From Microvelia longipes (Eukaryota > Arthropoda > Insecta > Hemiptera > Veliidae), in contig JACMZG010001870.1 in NCBI GenBank assembly GCA_018340805.1, positions 48,383,573 to 48,447,572 of the forward strand: a DNA stretch of 64,000 nucleotides, given 5' to 3'. The notes under the pieces were generated by a model. That model searched no databases and was not told where the DNA came from. It saw nothing but the letters and a program-made list of their open reading frames with translations. Of the stretch, positions 1-13,200 are shown piece after piece. The first letter of the stretch is position 1; every line of letters starts with the position of its first letter. The translations under genes were made by a program, and so were the position numbers.

Positions 1-57
1 TTACTTATTTGTGAATTCTAATTTTGTTACATATATTAATAATCTGGATTTGCTGAT

Positions 58-505
58 CCAGATTTACATAAAGATATTCCAATACAGACAAAGTGGTTTA
101 TTTAGACACAGATTCATATAGATTTCACGATCATATACTGATTCACACAAAGCCCTTCAAACGTATCCAGATTTACAAAAAAGTATTCCAATACAGACAA
201 AGTGGTTCATTTCGACACAGATTCATATAGATTTCACGATCATATACTGATTCACACAAAGTTCTTCAAACGTATCCAGATTTACAAAAAAGTATTCTAA
301 TACAGACGAAGTGGTTCATTTTGACACAGATTCATATAGATTTCACGATCATATACTGATTCACACAAAGTCCTTCAAACGTATCCAGATTTACAAAAAG
401 ATATTCCAATACAGACAAAGTGGTTTATGCCGACACTGATTCATATAGTTTTTCACGATCTTATACTGATTCACACAAAGTTCTTGAACCTGATCCAGAT
501 TCTCA
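58..505. repeat. Tandem repeat, 109-bp unit, about 4 copies
   Basis: Four consecutive units begin at 58, 167, 276 and 385, each opening with CCAGATTTACA and containing AATACAGACAAAGTGG and TTCACGATCATATACTGATT. A fifth unit starts near 490 and decays. It lies in the intron just before the first visible kinesin exon. An open frame of 95 codons crosses the last unit but shows no protein family and ignores the splice site at 603. Confidence 0.85.
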
Positions 506-603
506 TAATAAATTTCATTTTGTTGGTACAAGAACAAACCCTAGCTTTCTTATAATTATTTACCTCACATTGAATGAACTTATATCTAAATTTACTGTTT
601 CAG

Positions 604-703
604 AACTGTTATGGTTGCTCATGTGTCTCCAGCTGCTTCTCATAGGGACGAAACAAGAAATACATTGGTTTACGCTGCAAGGGCTAATGGCATTACGCAT
701 AAG
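604..703 (+). CDS. KIF19: KIF19 exon: end of motor domain
   Basis: Acceptor CAG at 601-603, donor GTAAGG at 704. The exon begins with the last base of a split codon and encodes TVMVAHVSPAASHRDETRNT followed by LVYAARANGITHK. These are the final beta strand and helix of the kinesin motor core (N-T-L-x-Y-A-x-R-A signature). Confidence 0.93.
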
Positions 704-3700
704 GTAAGGGAATGTTCATGAGCCAACACGACCCATAGGTAGAACTCTACTTAGCAACATTATTTAACATTAAACACTGTACTAGTTTTAAGTTCCTGTA
801 GCCACTGACATTGTCTGACCTTTGATACATCGGTCTGGGTTTCGCATCCTAGATCACTCTCTCATTTTTTTATTGTAGTTAATTATTATTAATTTGTTGG
901 CAAATAAATTATTGCCAACTTAATATTACTCTTTGCTAGAATAAAAGCGAATTGACTATTGTGGGCATGTATCGTATTATAAAGACCAATTAGACAATTT
1001 TTTCTTTCAGGTAGAAAAGAACGAGATGGATGTACAGTTTCACGTGACACAATACAGAAGTATCATAACAGATTTACGAAATGAAATTGGAAGACTCAAA
1101 GAAAAGATAGCAGAGGACCGGCCTTCTTCCGCTGAGGTAAACGTTTACTGTTAATTAACGTACAAATCTAATTTACTATGCGCAGTTAAATAATTCAACA
1201 GGCTACGACATGGTCTTACTTGTCCTATGCATCTATTTACTTTTCCTCCTTTGTACCGTAGGTATATAGGAAAAGAAGTGTTTTCATTAAAAATCCGAAA
1301 CCAGAATTAAATGTTTTATGTGTTATTAAGACCTCTTCTTAGTGGTTTTCACAAAGTTTTCTGTCTGCATGAGTGTGAGTATTTGAGTGGGTGTGTGTTG
1401 TCTGCGATCATCGTATCGCCTAGTGTATTTATTAAAATTAATCAAAATTTAGATCTAGTTGTGCTATCCGAGAAGACCTCCTGAGTGGTTTTTACGAAGT
1501 TGTCTGTCTGTATATATGTGTGTGTTTCTGTATGTGTATTGTATGTGTGTACGCGTGTGTGGGTCCGTGTGTCTGCTATCATCGTAGCTCCCAGTGTATT
1601 TATACTGGAAAGTTAAAACTTGGTACAAAAATCAATATTTATATCTAGTTGTGTTATCTGGATAGTAATTTTTTATGACGTCATAAATCTACAATAAGGA
1701 CTTGGCAAAAATATTAAAAATCCATAAAACGCGAAACATTGTTTGGATTAATTTGAACTTTAGCACGCTGAGATTCACATACTAGACCAACAAGTGAGAG
1801 CTAACTTTCATTTCATTATTAACATTAGTTCAATTTTTATCAAATGTCTTGTATAAGTTTTTAACAAATTGTAAATAAATCTAAAAGTAATCCAATTTTG
1901 CTGAAATTTTGTACAAGGGTATACCTTTACGCGATCTATTATCGTAAGCATCAAAGTTTGGTTTCAATACAAGTATATCCACTGTTTTTGTTGGATCTTG
2001 AATGTTAAGTATCATCTAGCGAGGTCTGTGCTTAGATGGGTGACCGGGGTAATAAAACTAATATTTTCACTATTGGGGAACCAGTAAAGCGACTTCAATA
2101 ACGGGTTTAATTGGTAATTTTTATATCCGGAGGACAAGCGATCGAGTCCGAAAACGGTTTGCAATATAAATTTGCTAATTTTCATATTCTAAGGATAAGC
2201 GAAGCGACTGCGATGCAGAGAGGATGGACATAGCGAATCCGATATGGTGAGGAAAAGTTACGAAGAACCCTGTACCCGTCTCTTTTTTTATTTGGACTTC
2301 CGAATAATTCCTTTTGAAAGTGATTTTGAATTTTCATTGAAGCACTTTTAATTCTTTTTAGGTAAAAGCTAGAGCTTCGGGGACTCCTGTAAAACAACTA
2401 AGGGAACAAATTATAGCCACCTTTCGAGAGCAAATGAAACTCAGGTAATTATGGATGTAATTATAGGTAATTATAGATACAATTATAGGTAATTATAGAT
2501 ATAATTATAGGTAATTATAGATATAATTATAGGTATTATTATAAATATAGGTAATTATAGATTATTTATAGGTAATTATAGATACAATTATAGGTAATTA
2601 TAGATACAATTATAGGTAATTATAGATTACAATATAAATTATAGATATATTATATAGATATAATTATAGATATAAGTATTGGTAATTATAGATGTATCTA
2701 ACTTTGAGAAAATATTATTTTGCATAACCTGTCCATATTTACATACACTTCACTTTTATTATGCTTACATTTTAGATGTAAACATGTAATTAATACGATT
2801 ATATTAAATTATATGTTATAAAACATTACATGTTATCATTATTAAAATTGATATCAATTATAATGATAATTTAATTATTAAAATAACATTGAACATTACA
2901 GTTGTATCAGATTCAAATGTTAATATTTTTTGGGATCTTTACAGGTCTTTAGAAGTCAAAATGACTTAATTAACCAATTTGATTTTTAAAAGTCGATAAG
3001 TAATACGCAAAAGTAGGGGTACACAATTTTATGTTATAAATCGATAGTAGCTACTAATCGAATCATTGTTTACTACAAATGTTAGCGCCGTTAAAAAGCT
3101 TTGAATAATTTTTTAACGAATTTCCTTTGAAATAAATCGAAGAATTGGATAAAACAAGATGATCAGCTGCCAATTAGTACAATAAAAATGAAAAAGGTAT
3201 CGTCTATAGAATATAATATTGATAAATATAATATTTATCAATATTATATTGATCAATATATTTATATTGATAATATAATATTGATAAATGAAGACGAAAC
3301 TGCAGACTGCTCTGGTCTCAGACTTTAGAGAGGGCTAATAGTTCAAGAGCCAGGCCTAAAAAATGTGACTCATTTTGTACTACTTCAAACGAAATTTTTC
3401 TGAAAATATACCTTTAATTATGAATGAAAAGCATAGTCTGCCTATCCAGAGTGGAGCCCTTCATATGAATGCGCTCGCTCCAAATATTAGAAAATCGCAC
3501 GAATTCCAGTTTTCTATAAAACGAGTGTTTTTTCGTCAAGATCGGATAAATACAACTGAAGTTATAACGTTTGTTAAATGCACAAGCAGCTAGACTTTTT
3601 CCAAAGAAATTTGCTAACTTTGCATAAATTAACAATTTTTTAGTGTTTTTGAATCAACCATAACTTTGGTAGCCGTTATCCGATTTTGATGATTAAACAC

Positions 3701-4196
3701 TCGTTTTATAGATCATTTTATCATCTTTAAAAAATGTTATCTTCATGTTTTGCACGCGACTTTATTTCAAGAAAACTGAAAGTCATGCGATTTTATAAAA
3801 TTTTGAGCTTGGGCAATCATATGAAGGGCTCCACTCTGGATTGGCAGATTATGTTTTTTCTTCATAATTAAAGGTATATTTTCAGAAAAATTTGGTTTGA
3901 TTCAGTAAAAAATGAGTCACATTTTTACAGGTCCGGCTCTTGGACAATAAGAAGAGTTACAAGGATTTCCTTTCAGTACGTATACATTGCATATATACAA
4001 TCTGAAAGAGAAATCTTGTAACGCTCTTTAGCCTTGTCTCAAGTCCGGGACCAGAGCTGTCTTCGATTTCGTCTTCATGTTTCAATATTAAATTCTGTAG
4101 CCACTGCCTTATCCTTTTTCATAGTACTTATTGGAAGCTGATCATCGTTTTTTGTCCATTTCTTCGATTTCTGCGTGTTTATGTATATTTTTGTAT

Positions 4197-4240
<44 letters not shown>

Positions 4241-7200
4241 TATATATAATATATATTATATATACTCAGGTGGTCCTTTCATTTGTTCTACTTGACAAAT
4301 TACCTATAGAATTTGTCATTTTATTGACATTATTGTATCGGCATTTGATTTTGATACACCAGGTATATAAAGTATATAGGGAAGTTAGAATTGGAAATAA
4401 GCATTGTGTACAGGTGTCCACTTGGGTTTTAATAGTAGTATTAAGAGTAGTGAGGAGGAGGTAGTGTTGTATTATACATTATATACAATACCTATGAGAA
4501 GCAGCTAGAAATACATGAGCAACACCTTGGCCAAATCTTACTAGTTTTTTTACTGGTAAGAAAAGTTGGGAGAAAGAAACCTTTATCATGAGAGTAAGAG
4601 AGAAACCAAGATTTATTTTGGGAAGAAAAAACCTTATTAATTTTAAGGGTCAGAAAAATTGTTTATGTTTCAGCGAAATAACCCAGATTTTGTAAGTCAA
4701 GAACTCTTGTAGAATTTAGGTGGAAGAAACTTCTGTTTCATTTAGGATTATAAAATCCAGCTGTTATTTAGAAAAAAATAACACTTAGTTTATTTTGAGT
4801 TTTATTACACTGATTTATTTGAGAGCGAGAACGCCCTGCTTCATTCGGATGCCACGAGGGTCTCAAAAATGTTATATTTTGTGATGACAGGCGGAGACTG
4901 ATGGACATTGATGGGCATTTGTTATCCCTTGGCGTTGAGGCTGAAAGACAGCACCAGATAATAAGTCAGTGGGAGTCTAGAAGAGGTCAGCTCTATAGTA
5001 GAGGACGAACTAGTTCTAGACCAAATACCCAGCAATCACAGCATGGTCATGATGGTTAGTAAGAAGTAGTTGTAAGAATGATAAGGTCAAGCCAAGTGAT
5101 TAGAACACACCTTTAGGTTCTTTCAAACCCAAAATCATCTCCCTATCAATACACCTGTAATATCTTATCCTCATCAAATCTTCTGATTGTAGCACTAAAG
5201 GACCTTTAAGAGTGGACAGTAGTCAAGCCTGATTAGTAGACCACACATTTGGGTATACTCGGTATAATTAACCAACCCTAAATTCACCCACCCACCACTA
5301 CACCTCCGCTGTCTCTCCTATTAAACCTTGTGTTGTGATAAAAAAATTAGAAAATGCTACCAAATCAAAGGCCCCAGTTCCTCCTGAATTAACACTCTTG
5401 TTACAATTTAGTGAAAATATAACCCACTAAACCACTTCACACGTTCCTAAATGAAGATATTGTAGATCTCTGTTATCGTCTCTTAGCACTGCCCACGGGT
5501 TATAATAGTTAGTAATGATTATGATAAGGTAAATAACGAGTTAGAAATTGTTGAGTTTAGTTTCATATTTTTAGTTTTGGTCAAGCCAAGATTCAATGAG
5601 GAAAGGAATTTCCTTTAAACATGATCATCCTTCCATAAGGCGAGGTCAGAATAAACAAATAAAACTCACTCTCTTACAGATCTTTACTAGATTGGCAAAT
5701 CATTAAAATCTAACATTTCTTTACAAAAATGTTTGAGGATACACTCACACTTCTAGCAGCCTTATGATACTGGGATTAGAATTGATTTAGGATAGAATAG
5801 AATAGAATACCTTTTAATAATCAATAACAAACAGATAGATACATACAAAATCAGATACAAATTTGTATCTATTCATTTAGATTACAGATACAAAAAAATA
5901 TTTAAATTACATAACATTAAGATTAAATCAGCTTTTCGCTGAGGTTTGGAGTTTGTTTACTTGTCACATAAGTTATTTTTTATTTTATTTTATTTATTTA
6001 TTTTTTTGTATATATTTACAATAACGATTTTTTTTTAAATCTTAAAGAACATAATAAGAAAATAATTTGATAACAAAATAGAATATTAATATTACCTAAC
6101 TCAAAAAATTTATATAACCAAAAAACTCAAAGTTCAAGCAGTCTTATGATACCAGGATTAGAATTGATTTACTGTTCCTATATATTTGGTTTTCTATTAG
6201 AGCATGATGATGACTCTATAGAAAGGCGTCTAATTGACTTAATTTCCCAAGTAAACAATAATTTTATCGTATTTCTATTACTTTTTAGTGTGGTTGGACG
6301 GTGGAGAGCTAAACGTTCATCAGGCCTGGAGTGAACTAAGCTACATCGAGAGAGAACAAGAACGATATATAGCTTTGAGATCTCAGACTATAAGAGAGTT
6401 AGACAACTGTAGACAGCGTGCTGTGGCATTAGAAAATGTAAGCCACATTTCCTAACTTGACAAAGAGCATACAACTTATGATAAGGGATTTTATGGTTCT
6501 TATAAGACAAAAAGCTTTTGTCTTATATCCTATATCTTAAATCCTCCTCAAAAGCTTGAAGATTTTATGGTTCCCACTGAGGATAAAGCATTACAAGAGT
6601 GTGAAAAAGTACCGTCAATACGTATTGAAAATATGGTTTAAGTTTATTTAGAGTTAACGTCAAAGATATTGTTTCACAACACCTTTAATTACAACTATTA
6701 TAGTACGACACACGGCTAATATCAGTTGACAGCGCGGGAAAATATTGTTCAGGAAACAATAAGGTTGGCCTGATTTGACATTGAGGGCGTGGTTTAACAT
6801 CCAGGACTCGCCTCATTGGCTCCCTCGCATTATTTTCCCACGCTGTCAATAGATTTTAGTCGTGTGTCGTATTATAGGACATTTACTGTTAGGACTAAAG
6901 AACATCATTGTGTTGTCTCGAAACTTTGTCTAGGGCTATACCAGTATTTCTCGCCATAAACAATCATAATTAAGAAAATTAATAATGAAGACAGCAGTCT
7001 CAGTTCTGTAAGATTAATTTTTTTATTTTTAATTTATTTATTTTGATTAAAATTATTTAATAAAAGTTAATAAGTAACTAAATTAAAATTGTATGTATAG
7101 AAAATAAATTAACTTATTGTAAATATTCAAAATAAAATTATTTATATTATTTAAAAAATAAAAAGTAATAATTAATAATAAAATAGAAAGAATAAAATAA

Positions 7201-10200
7201 AAATGTATAATATTATATAAAGTTTATAACCATAGTATTAAGTATTACGCAGTAAGTATTAAGTATTAAGTCAACGCCTGTTCAGCTCAGGCCTTGGGGC
7301 CATCATGAACAGGCTAATCTTTTATGTTCATTATGTATGCTATGTAAATTAATTTATAAATAAAGATAATTTAAAAAAAATTTCATCAGAGCTTTCACAC
7401 AAGCGATGCTTGGCATCCTCAGTGAATCTAATAACAAGTAAATAAAACCATAAACCAATTATAAAAAACAGAAATAAAAAATGCATACCAAACAAGGCAA
7501 AAAACAATTCAAAACAAATACAAGTTAATATTGAAATAGTCATAGCTCAAACTTATAATTTGGTCTATTTGGCCCAATTGTAAGTTTGGGCTATGATTAT
7601 GATTATTTTAATATTAACTTGCATTTATTTTGAATTGTTTTTGCATGGTTTGGTATGTGTTTTTGTTTTTTTGTAACTAGTTTATGGTTTTTTATTTACT
7701 TGTTGAACGAACGTAAGTGAGTTCTTACATTTCAGAAGATTGGGACGGCGCGTTTGTTTGTGTGTTTGTGTGTTTGTGTGTTTGTTTGTACGTGTCGCGA
7801 TAACTGCCGTAAAAATTGACCGATTTTGATAAAATTTTGTATACAGGTAAAACTAATTATGTGTCAGAGCTGTATAGTTTTTGGTAATATTCCGAAAAAT
7901 ACAATATAATTGTGCGAGAGACACCAAGGAAATGTAACAAGCAAAGTGCAATGCTACATCTGGGAACTGTTCCATCATTCGACATTCGTCATACTTGATG
8001 GCTCGACATAATGTCATGTCCAACTCTGTTTCGTTACGTCTAACTCATCAGGGCGCCGACAGAGCCTGAACTCACTCTGACCTTCAATTAATTCCGAAGA
8101 ATATAATATGAAGTACTTACCAGAGACGAGCGGTGCTCTCTTACCGCTACATCTGTAGCATTGCACTTTGCTTGTTACATTTCCTTGGTGTCTCTCGCAC
8201 AATTATATTGTGTCAACTATTCATGTTTTGCAAAACTCGGTAGTATCAAAATGATATATGTTTTGCTTGCTATGCATGATAGCGGTAAGAGAGCACCGCT
8301 CGTCTCTGGTAAGTACTTCATATTATATTCTTCGGAATTAATTGAAGGTCAGAGTGAGTTCAGGCTCTGTCGGCGCCCTGATGAGTTAGACGTAACGAAA
8401 CAGAGTTGGACATGACATTATGTCGAGCCATCAAGTATGACGAATGTCGAATGATGGAACAGTTCCCAGATGTAGCATTGCACTTTGCTTGTTACATTTC
8501 CTTGGTGTCTCTCGCACAATTATATTGTGCCAACTATTCATGTTTTGCAAAACTCGGTAGTATCAAAATGATATTCCGAAAAATATTTTCAAAATGGCAG
8601 CCAAAATGGCGGACCGGATAAAAAAAAATTTTGAGCGAAAAAATCGTGTTGTATATCGTTTGAAAGCTCTTAAAGAGTAGAAAAAGAAAATATATGTTTC
8701 ATGGTCAAAATTAAAATTTTTTGAAAAATTTAAAAATGGCGGCTAAAATAATGAACCCAAAAAATTTAAAATTGAAGGAATAACTCGAGTAATATATCGT
8801 TGTAAAGCTCTTGATTAATAGAACAAAAAATGTTATATACTAAATTCCGAAAAATTCAACATGGCGGCCATAATTTAATATAATAATTAGTTTTTACTAA
8901 TTTTATAAGAATTTACAAGATAAAGATCTATTGTAATATACTTTAGATATTTTTATACAAGTAAAATTAACTATATGTCAGAGCTGTATAGTTTTTGGTA
9001 ATATTCCGAAAAATATATTCAAAATGGCGTCCAAAATGGCGGACCGGATAAACATTTTTGAGCAAAAAATCGTGTTGTATATCGTTTTAAAGCTCTTAAA
9101 GAGTAGAAAAAGAAAATATATTTTTCATGGTCAACATTTCCAATTTTTTTATTAATTTAAAAATGGCGGCTAAAATAATAAACTCAAAAAAATAAAATTT
9201 AAAGCGAGCCTTCTTTTACCATTTATTATTATAAATATACGCGAGCCTTTTTTAATATGCATTAATATTAAATATAAGCAATCTAGCGAGCGAAGCGAGC
9301 CTTTTTTACAACTAACGAGCGAAGCGAGCCTATTTTTAACGTAGTATTATTATAAATATAAGCAATCTAGCGAGCGAAGCGAGCCTATTTTTAACGTTGT
9401 ATTATTACAAATATAAGCAATCTAGCGAGCGAAGCGAGCCTTTTTTTACTATGCATTAATATTAAATATAAGCAATCTAGCGAGCGAAGCGAGCCTTCTT
9501 TACTATGTATTCTTATAAATATACGCAATCTAGCGAGCGAAGCGAGCCTCTTTACTTGCATCAATATAAAATCTACGCAATCTAGCGAGCGAAGCGAGCC
9601 TTATTTACAATATTATTATATAAATATAAGCAATCTAGCGAGCGAAGCGAGCCTATTTTTAACGTTGTATATTATAAATCTAAGCAATCTAGCGAGCGAA
9701 GCGAGCCTTCTTTTACCATTTATTATTATAAATTACGCAATCAAGCGAGCGAAGCGAGCCTTTTTTAATATGCATTAATATAAATCTACGCAATCTAGCG
9801 AGCGAAGCGAGCCTTTTTTTACAATATATTTTATTATAAATATAAGCAATCTAGCGAGCGAAGCGAGCCTTCTTTTACATGCATGAATATAAATCTACGC
9901 AATCTAGCGAGCGAAGCGAGCCTTCTATTACCATTTATTATTATAAATATACGCAATCAGCGAGCGAAGCGAGCCTTTTTTTACTATGCATTAATATAAA
10001 TCTGCGAAATCTAGCGAGCGAAGCGAGCGTTTTTCACAATATATTTTATTATAAATATAAGCAATCTAGCGAGCGAAGCGAGCCTATTTTTACGTTGTAT
10101 TATTACAAATATAAGCAATCTAGCGAGCGAAGCGAGCCTTTTTTACAATATATTTTATTATAAATATAAGCAATCTAGCGAGCGAAGCGAGCCTTCTTTT

Positions 10201-13200
10201 ACATGCATGAATATAAATCTACGCAATCTAGCGAGCGAAGCGAGCCTTCTTTTACCATTTATTATTATAAATATACGCAATCAAGCGAGGGAAGCGAGCC
10301 TTTTTTACTATGCATTAATATAAATCTACGCAATCTAGCGACCGAAGCGAGCCTTCTATTACCAATTATTATTATAAATATACGCAATCAAGCGAGCGAA
10401 GCGAGCCTTTTTTACTATGCATTAATATAATCTACGAAATCTAGCGAGCGAAGCGAGCCTTTTTTTACAATATATTTATTATAAATATAAGCAATCTAGC
10501 GAGCGAAGCGAGCCTTTTTTTAACGTTGTATTATATAAATCTAAGCAATCTAGCGAGCGAAGCGAGCCTTTTTTAACTTTGTATTATTATAAATATAAGC
10601 AATCTAGCGAGCGTAGCGAGCCTTTTTACTATGTAAATGTTAAAGATACCTAAACTAGCAAGCGATGCGAGCCTTTTTGAGTTTATACTTTAAAATAGTA
10701 TAGCATCCGAATGTTTTGATAAACTCATTTCGCTTGTTTTAAATTAATATTTTTTTTATGAATTCTTTGCCGTGAGTTCTTGATGCAACGCATTACTAGT
10801 TATTAAATTCACTGAGGATGCCAAGCATCGCTTGTGTGAAAGCTCTGATGTAATAAATTAATCTAACAAAACTCGGACTGCTGTCTTCATTATTACTTTT
10901 CCTAATTAAAAAAAACTTATTTAGGATAATATAATGTGTTTTGATTTGCTAGAAAAAACGATTGAAAAAATGGGTAAGGGGTACCTCAGAATTTTTCCTC
11001 ACCACATCTGATTTGTTAGCCTCATCATCCTATTTCGTCCTTAAAATTTGAAAATCGCCAGATCTATAATGCGAATTGAAATATAAAAAAATAATGAAAT
11101 TACATTAGTTTTATTCCCAACGATCACCCTTCCAAGCACTGACCTAACTTGATGAAATTTAACTTTTATTATCCAACAAAAAGCATAGTTGCATATACTT
11201 GTATAATTTTATTGTACAAAGGGGTACGCTTGTACCAAATTTCAGCTCAAGTGGATTATTTTCCAGTTTTTTAAAAAAAATGTATACAAGTCATTCGATA
11301 AAAATAAACTAATGCTAATTGATAATAAGATGAAACTTAGCACATATGATGGTCTTATGTATGACTACATGCGTGCCAAATCTCAACCCCATTGACCAAT
11401 GTTTCTGCGTTTTATGAATTTTCGAAATTTGTGCTGAGTCATTATTGCGGGTTAATGACGTCATAAGAACATTATTTTCCAGATAACTGAGTTAAACCTA
11501 AATATTGATTTTTGTACCAAGTTTTAACTGTCTAGCATATTCATACTGTTAGCTACAATGATAACACACATTCACCATTGTTCTTAATCTATAAATTCTT
11601 TTCTATACACTTTTCCTTCTTTGGTATAGAAAATAGTTATTTATGCCATAAGGCTGAGAAGTGTGTCTTTATGTCACGGCAATTAGATTTACCGACGAGC
11701 GAAGCGAGTCGGGAAAAATTGCCAAGACATAAAGACATTCTCAGCCGGATGGCATACACTATTTTTTTTGAGGTAGCACTCATTAAATAAAGCACTCATT
11801 AAAACAAAATCAAAAAATAGCACTCATTAAACTACGCTATATACTTAATTATTCAAAAAAAAAAACGTCCAATTATTATTAACTCCATATTATTGTCGTC
11901 ATTAAATTCATCCATAGCTTAATACTTTTACTCAAAAATGTAAAAGCTTTACAAATAAACCCACAAATATTGTCAATTAAAACACCTTTTAAAAACGAAA
12001 AAAAAATTAGTCTACGAACAAAAACAGAAACAAAATGAACGTTTTTAAAGAAAACTCATAAAGGTTTAACACAGATTGTTTTTTGAACACGCTACATTAC
12101 AGTAATGGCGGCAACATATGAATTACTTTTACGTCCTAGGAGTTTTTTACATTCATTATTGTCCTCGGAGGTGAAAAGTACTAAATAACCTTCTATAACA
12201 ATAATGATTGGCTTCTCATCCTAAAAACGGTCCAATAAAGTGCTCAATTACTTACTACCTCAAAAAAACATTTTTATTTGTTTTATAAACTTCACCAAAA
12301 ACACGACTATATGTCTATTTTAGATCTTAAAACAGCGTTCCATAAGTCCAAACGTTAGTTAAACATACAATACAGGAATAATTATATCCGTTGATGTCTT
12401 TTAATTTTTTAGGAATTGCCTGGAAAACTAGACAGTGATACTGAAAGAGAAATGTTATCATTACTTATCAGAGTTCACGAGCTAGAAGCTGATAAGGTTG
12501 CACTACAAGGTGAGAGGTTGGTTGAGAGTCACGAATTACGAAGGAGAGGAGACATGCTGCAGAGGTTACAGAGGCAGCAGAGGCTAACTGATGATATCAT
12601 CACTCGGCAGAGACATCTCATGGAAGGTATATTTTATTTTATAAATAATCTTAAGATGCAAACCTCAACCCTTCGTGTTTAGTGTACCAAAGTTTTAACA
12701 ATTCCGACCTTAAAGGTAGCTTAATTTCCACAATAGTGCCCAAAACTGAAAATATACACCATACAGAATTGTATCCAAAATTATACTATATTATGTTGAC
12801 TCCTCCATAATTATAGACTAACTTATGTCGACTTCTCCAAAATTATACTATATTATGTTAACTCCTCCATAATTAGAGACTAACTTATGTCGACTCCTCC
12901 AAAGTTATACTATATGTAAGGTCAACAGCCTAAGACCTTACAATACTTTAAAATTTGTTTGACATTTTATGAACATTTATTTATTTTATTTTGTTTTTTG
13001 AATTGAATCAGCTGTTTGACAGATTGATGTTTTTTTGGTAGTTAAGGAAAAAAGGTTTTGTTTTTAGAAAAGTTTTGAGGACGATTTGTAGAAGTTCTAG
13101 ATGTGAGTAGTTAATGTTATTCTTTCAACTATTGTTTAATAAAAGTTTGAAAGGTTTAAAGTGCGTCCGTGTTTGATTTACTAAATGAGTTATTAAACAA

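Larger units (their letters stand above)
6980..10895. mobile_element. Composite inverted-repeat element carrying a 27-unit array
   Basis: The right end (10798-10906, reversed) reads TAATGAAGACAGCAGTCCGA, then CATCAGAGCTTTCACACAAG and GATGCTTGGCATCCTCAGTG. The left end carries the same two blocks, but split: 6980-7022 and 7381-7437, separated by about 358 bp of AT-rich sequence. The bracketed 3.9 kb holds a hairpin (7436-7703), a nested foldback (7906-8580), two internal direct repeats (8567-8757 and 8988-9183) and the 9240-10670 minisatellite. No transposase frame is seen. It looks like a non-autonomous element with later insertions. Confidence 0.6.

Noticed and set aside
405..470. The peptide VYADTDS in the 95-codon frame resembles the family B DNA polymerase motif C.
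   Set aside because: It lies in a 109-bp tandem repeat. The other units give different words and no other polymerase motif is nearby. Coincidence.
8014..8621. Two frames on opposite strands sharing the C-terminal peptide LCRRPDELDVTKQSWT.
   Set aside because: The same peptide on both strands arises from the inverted arms of the Rep-F foldback.
9879..10430. Frames of 94 and 75 codons rich in SSERSEP.
   Set aside because: They are translations of the minisatellite; no start context and the period tracks the DNA repeat.
9240..10670. Regular array of an identical core with variable linkers looks like a CRISPR array.
   Set aside because: The genome is eukaryotic with introns. Linkers are all variants of one AT-rich sequence, not unique spacers, and no cas-like gene is present.
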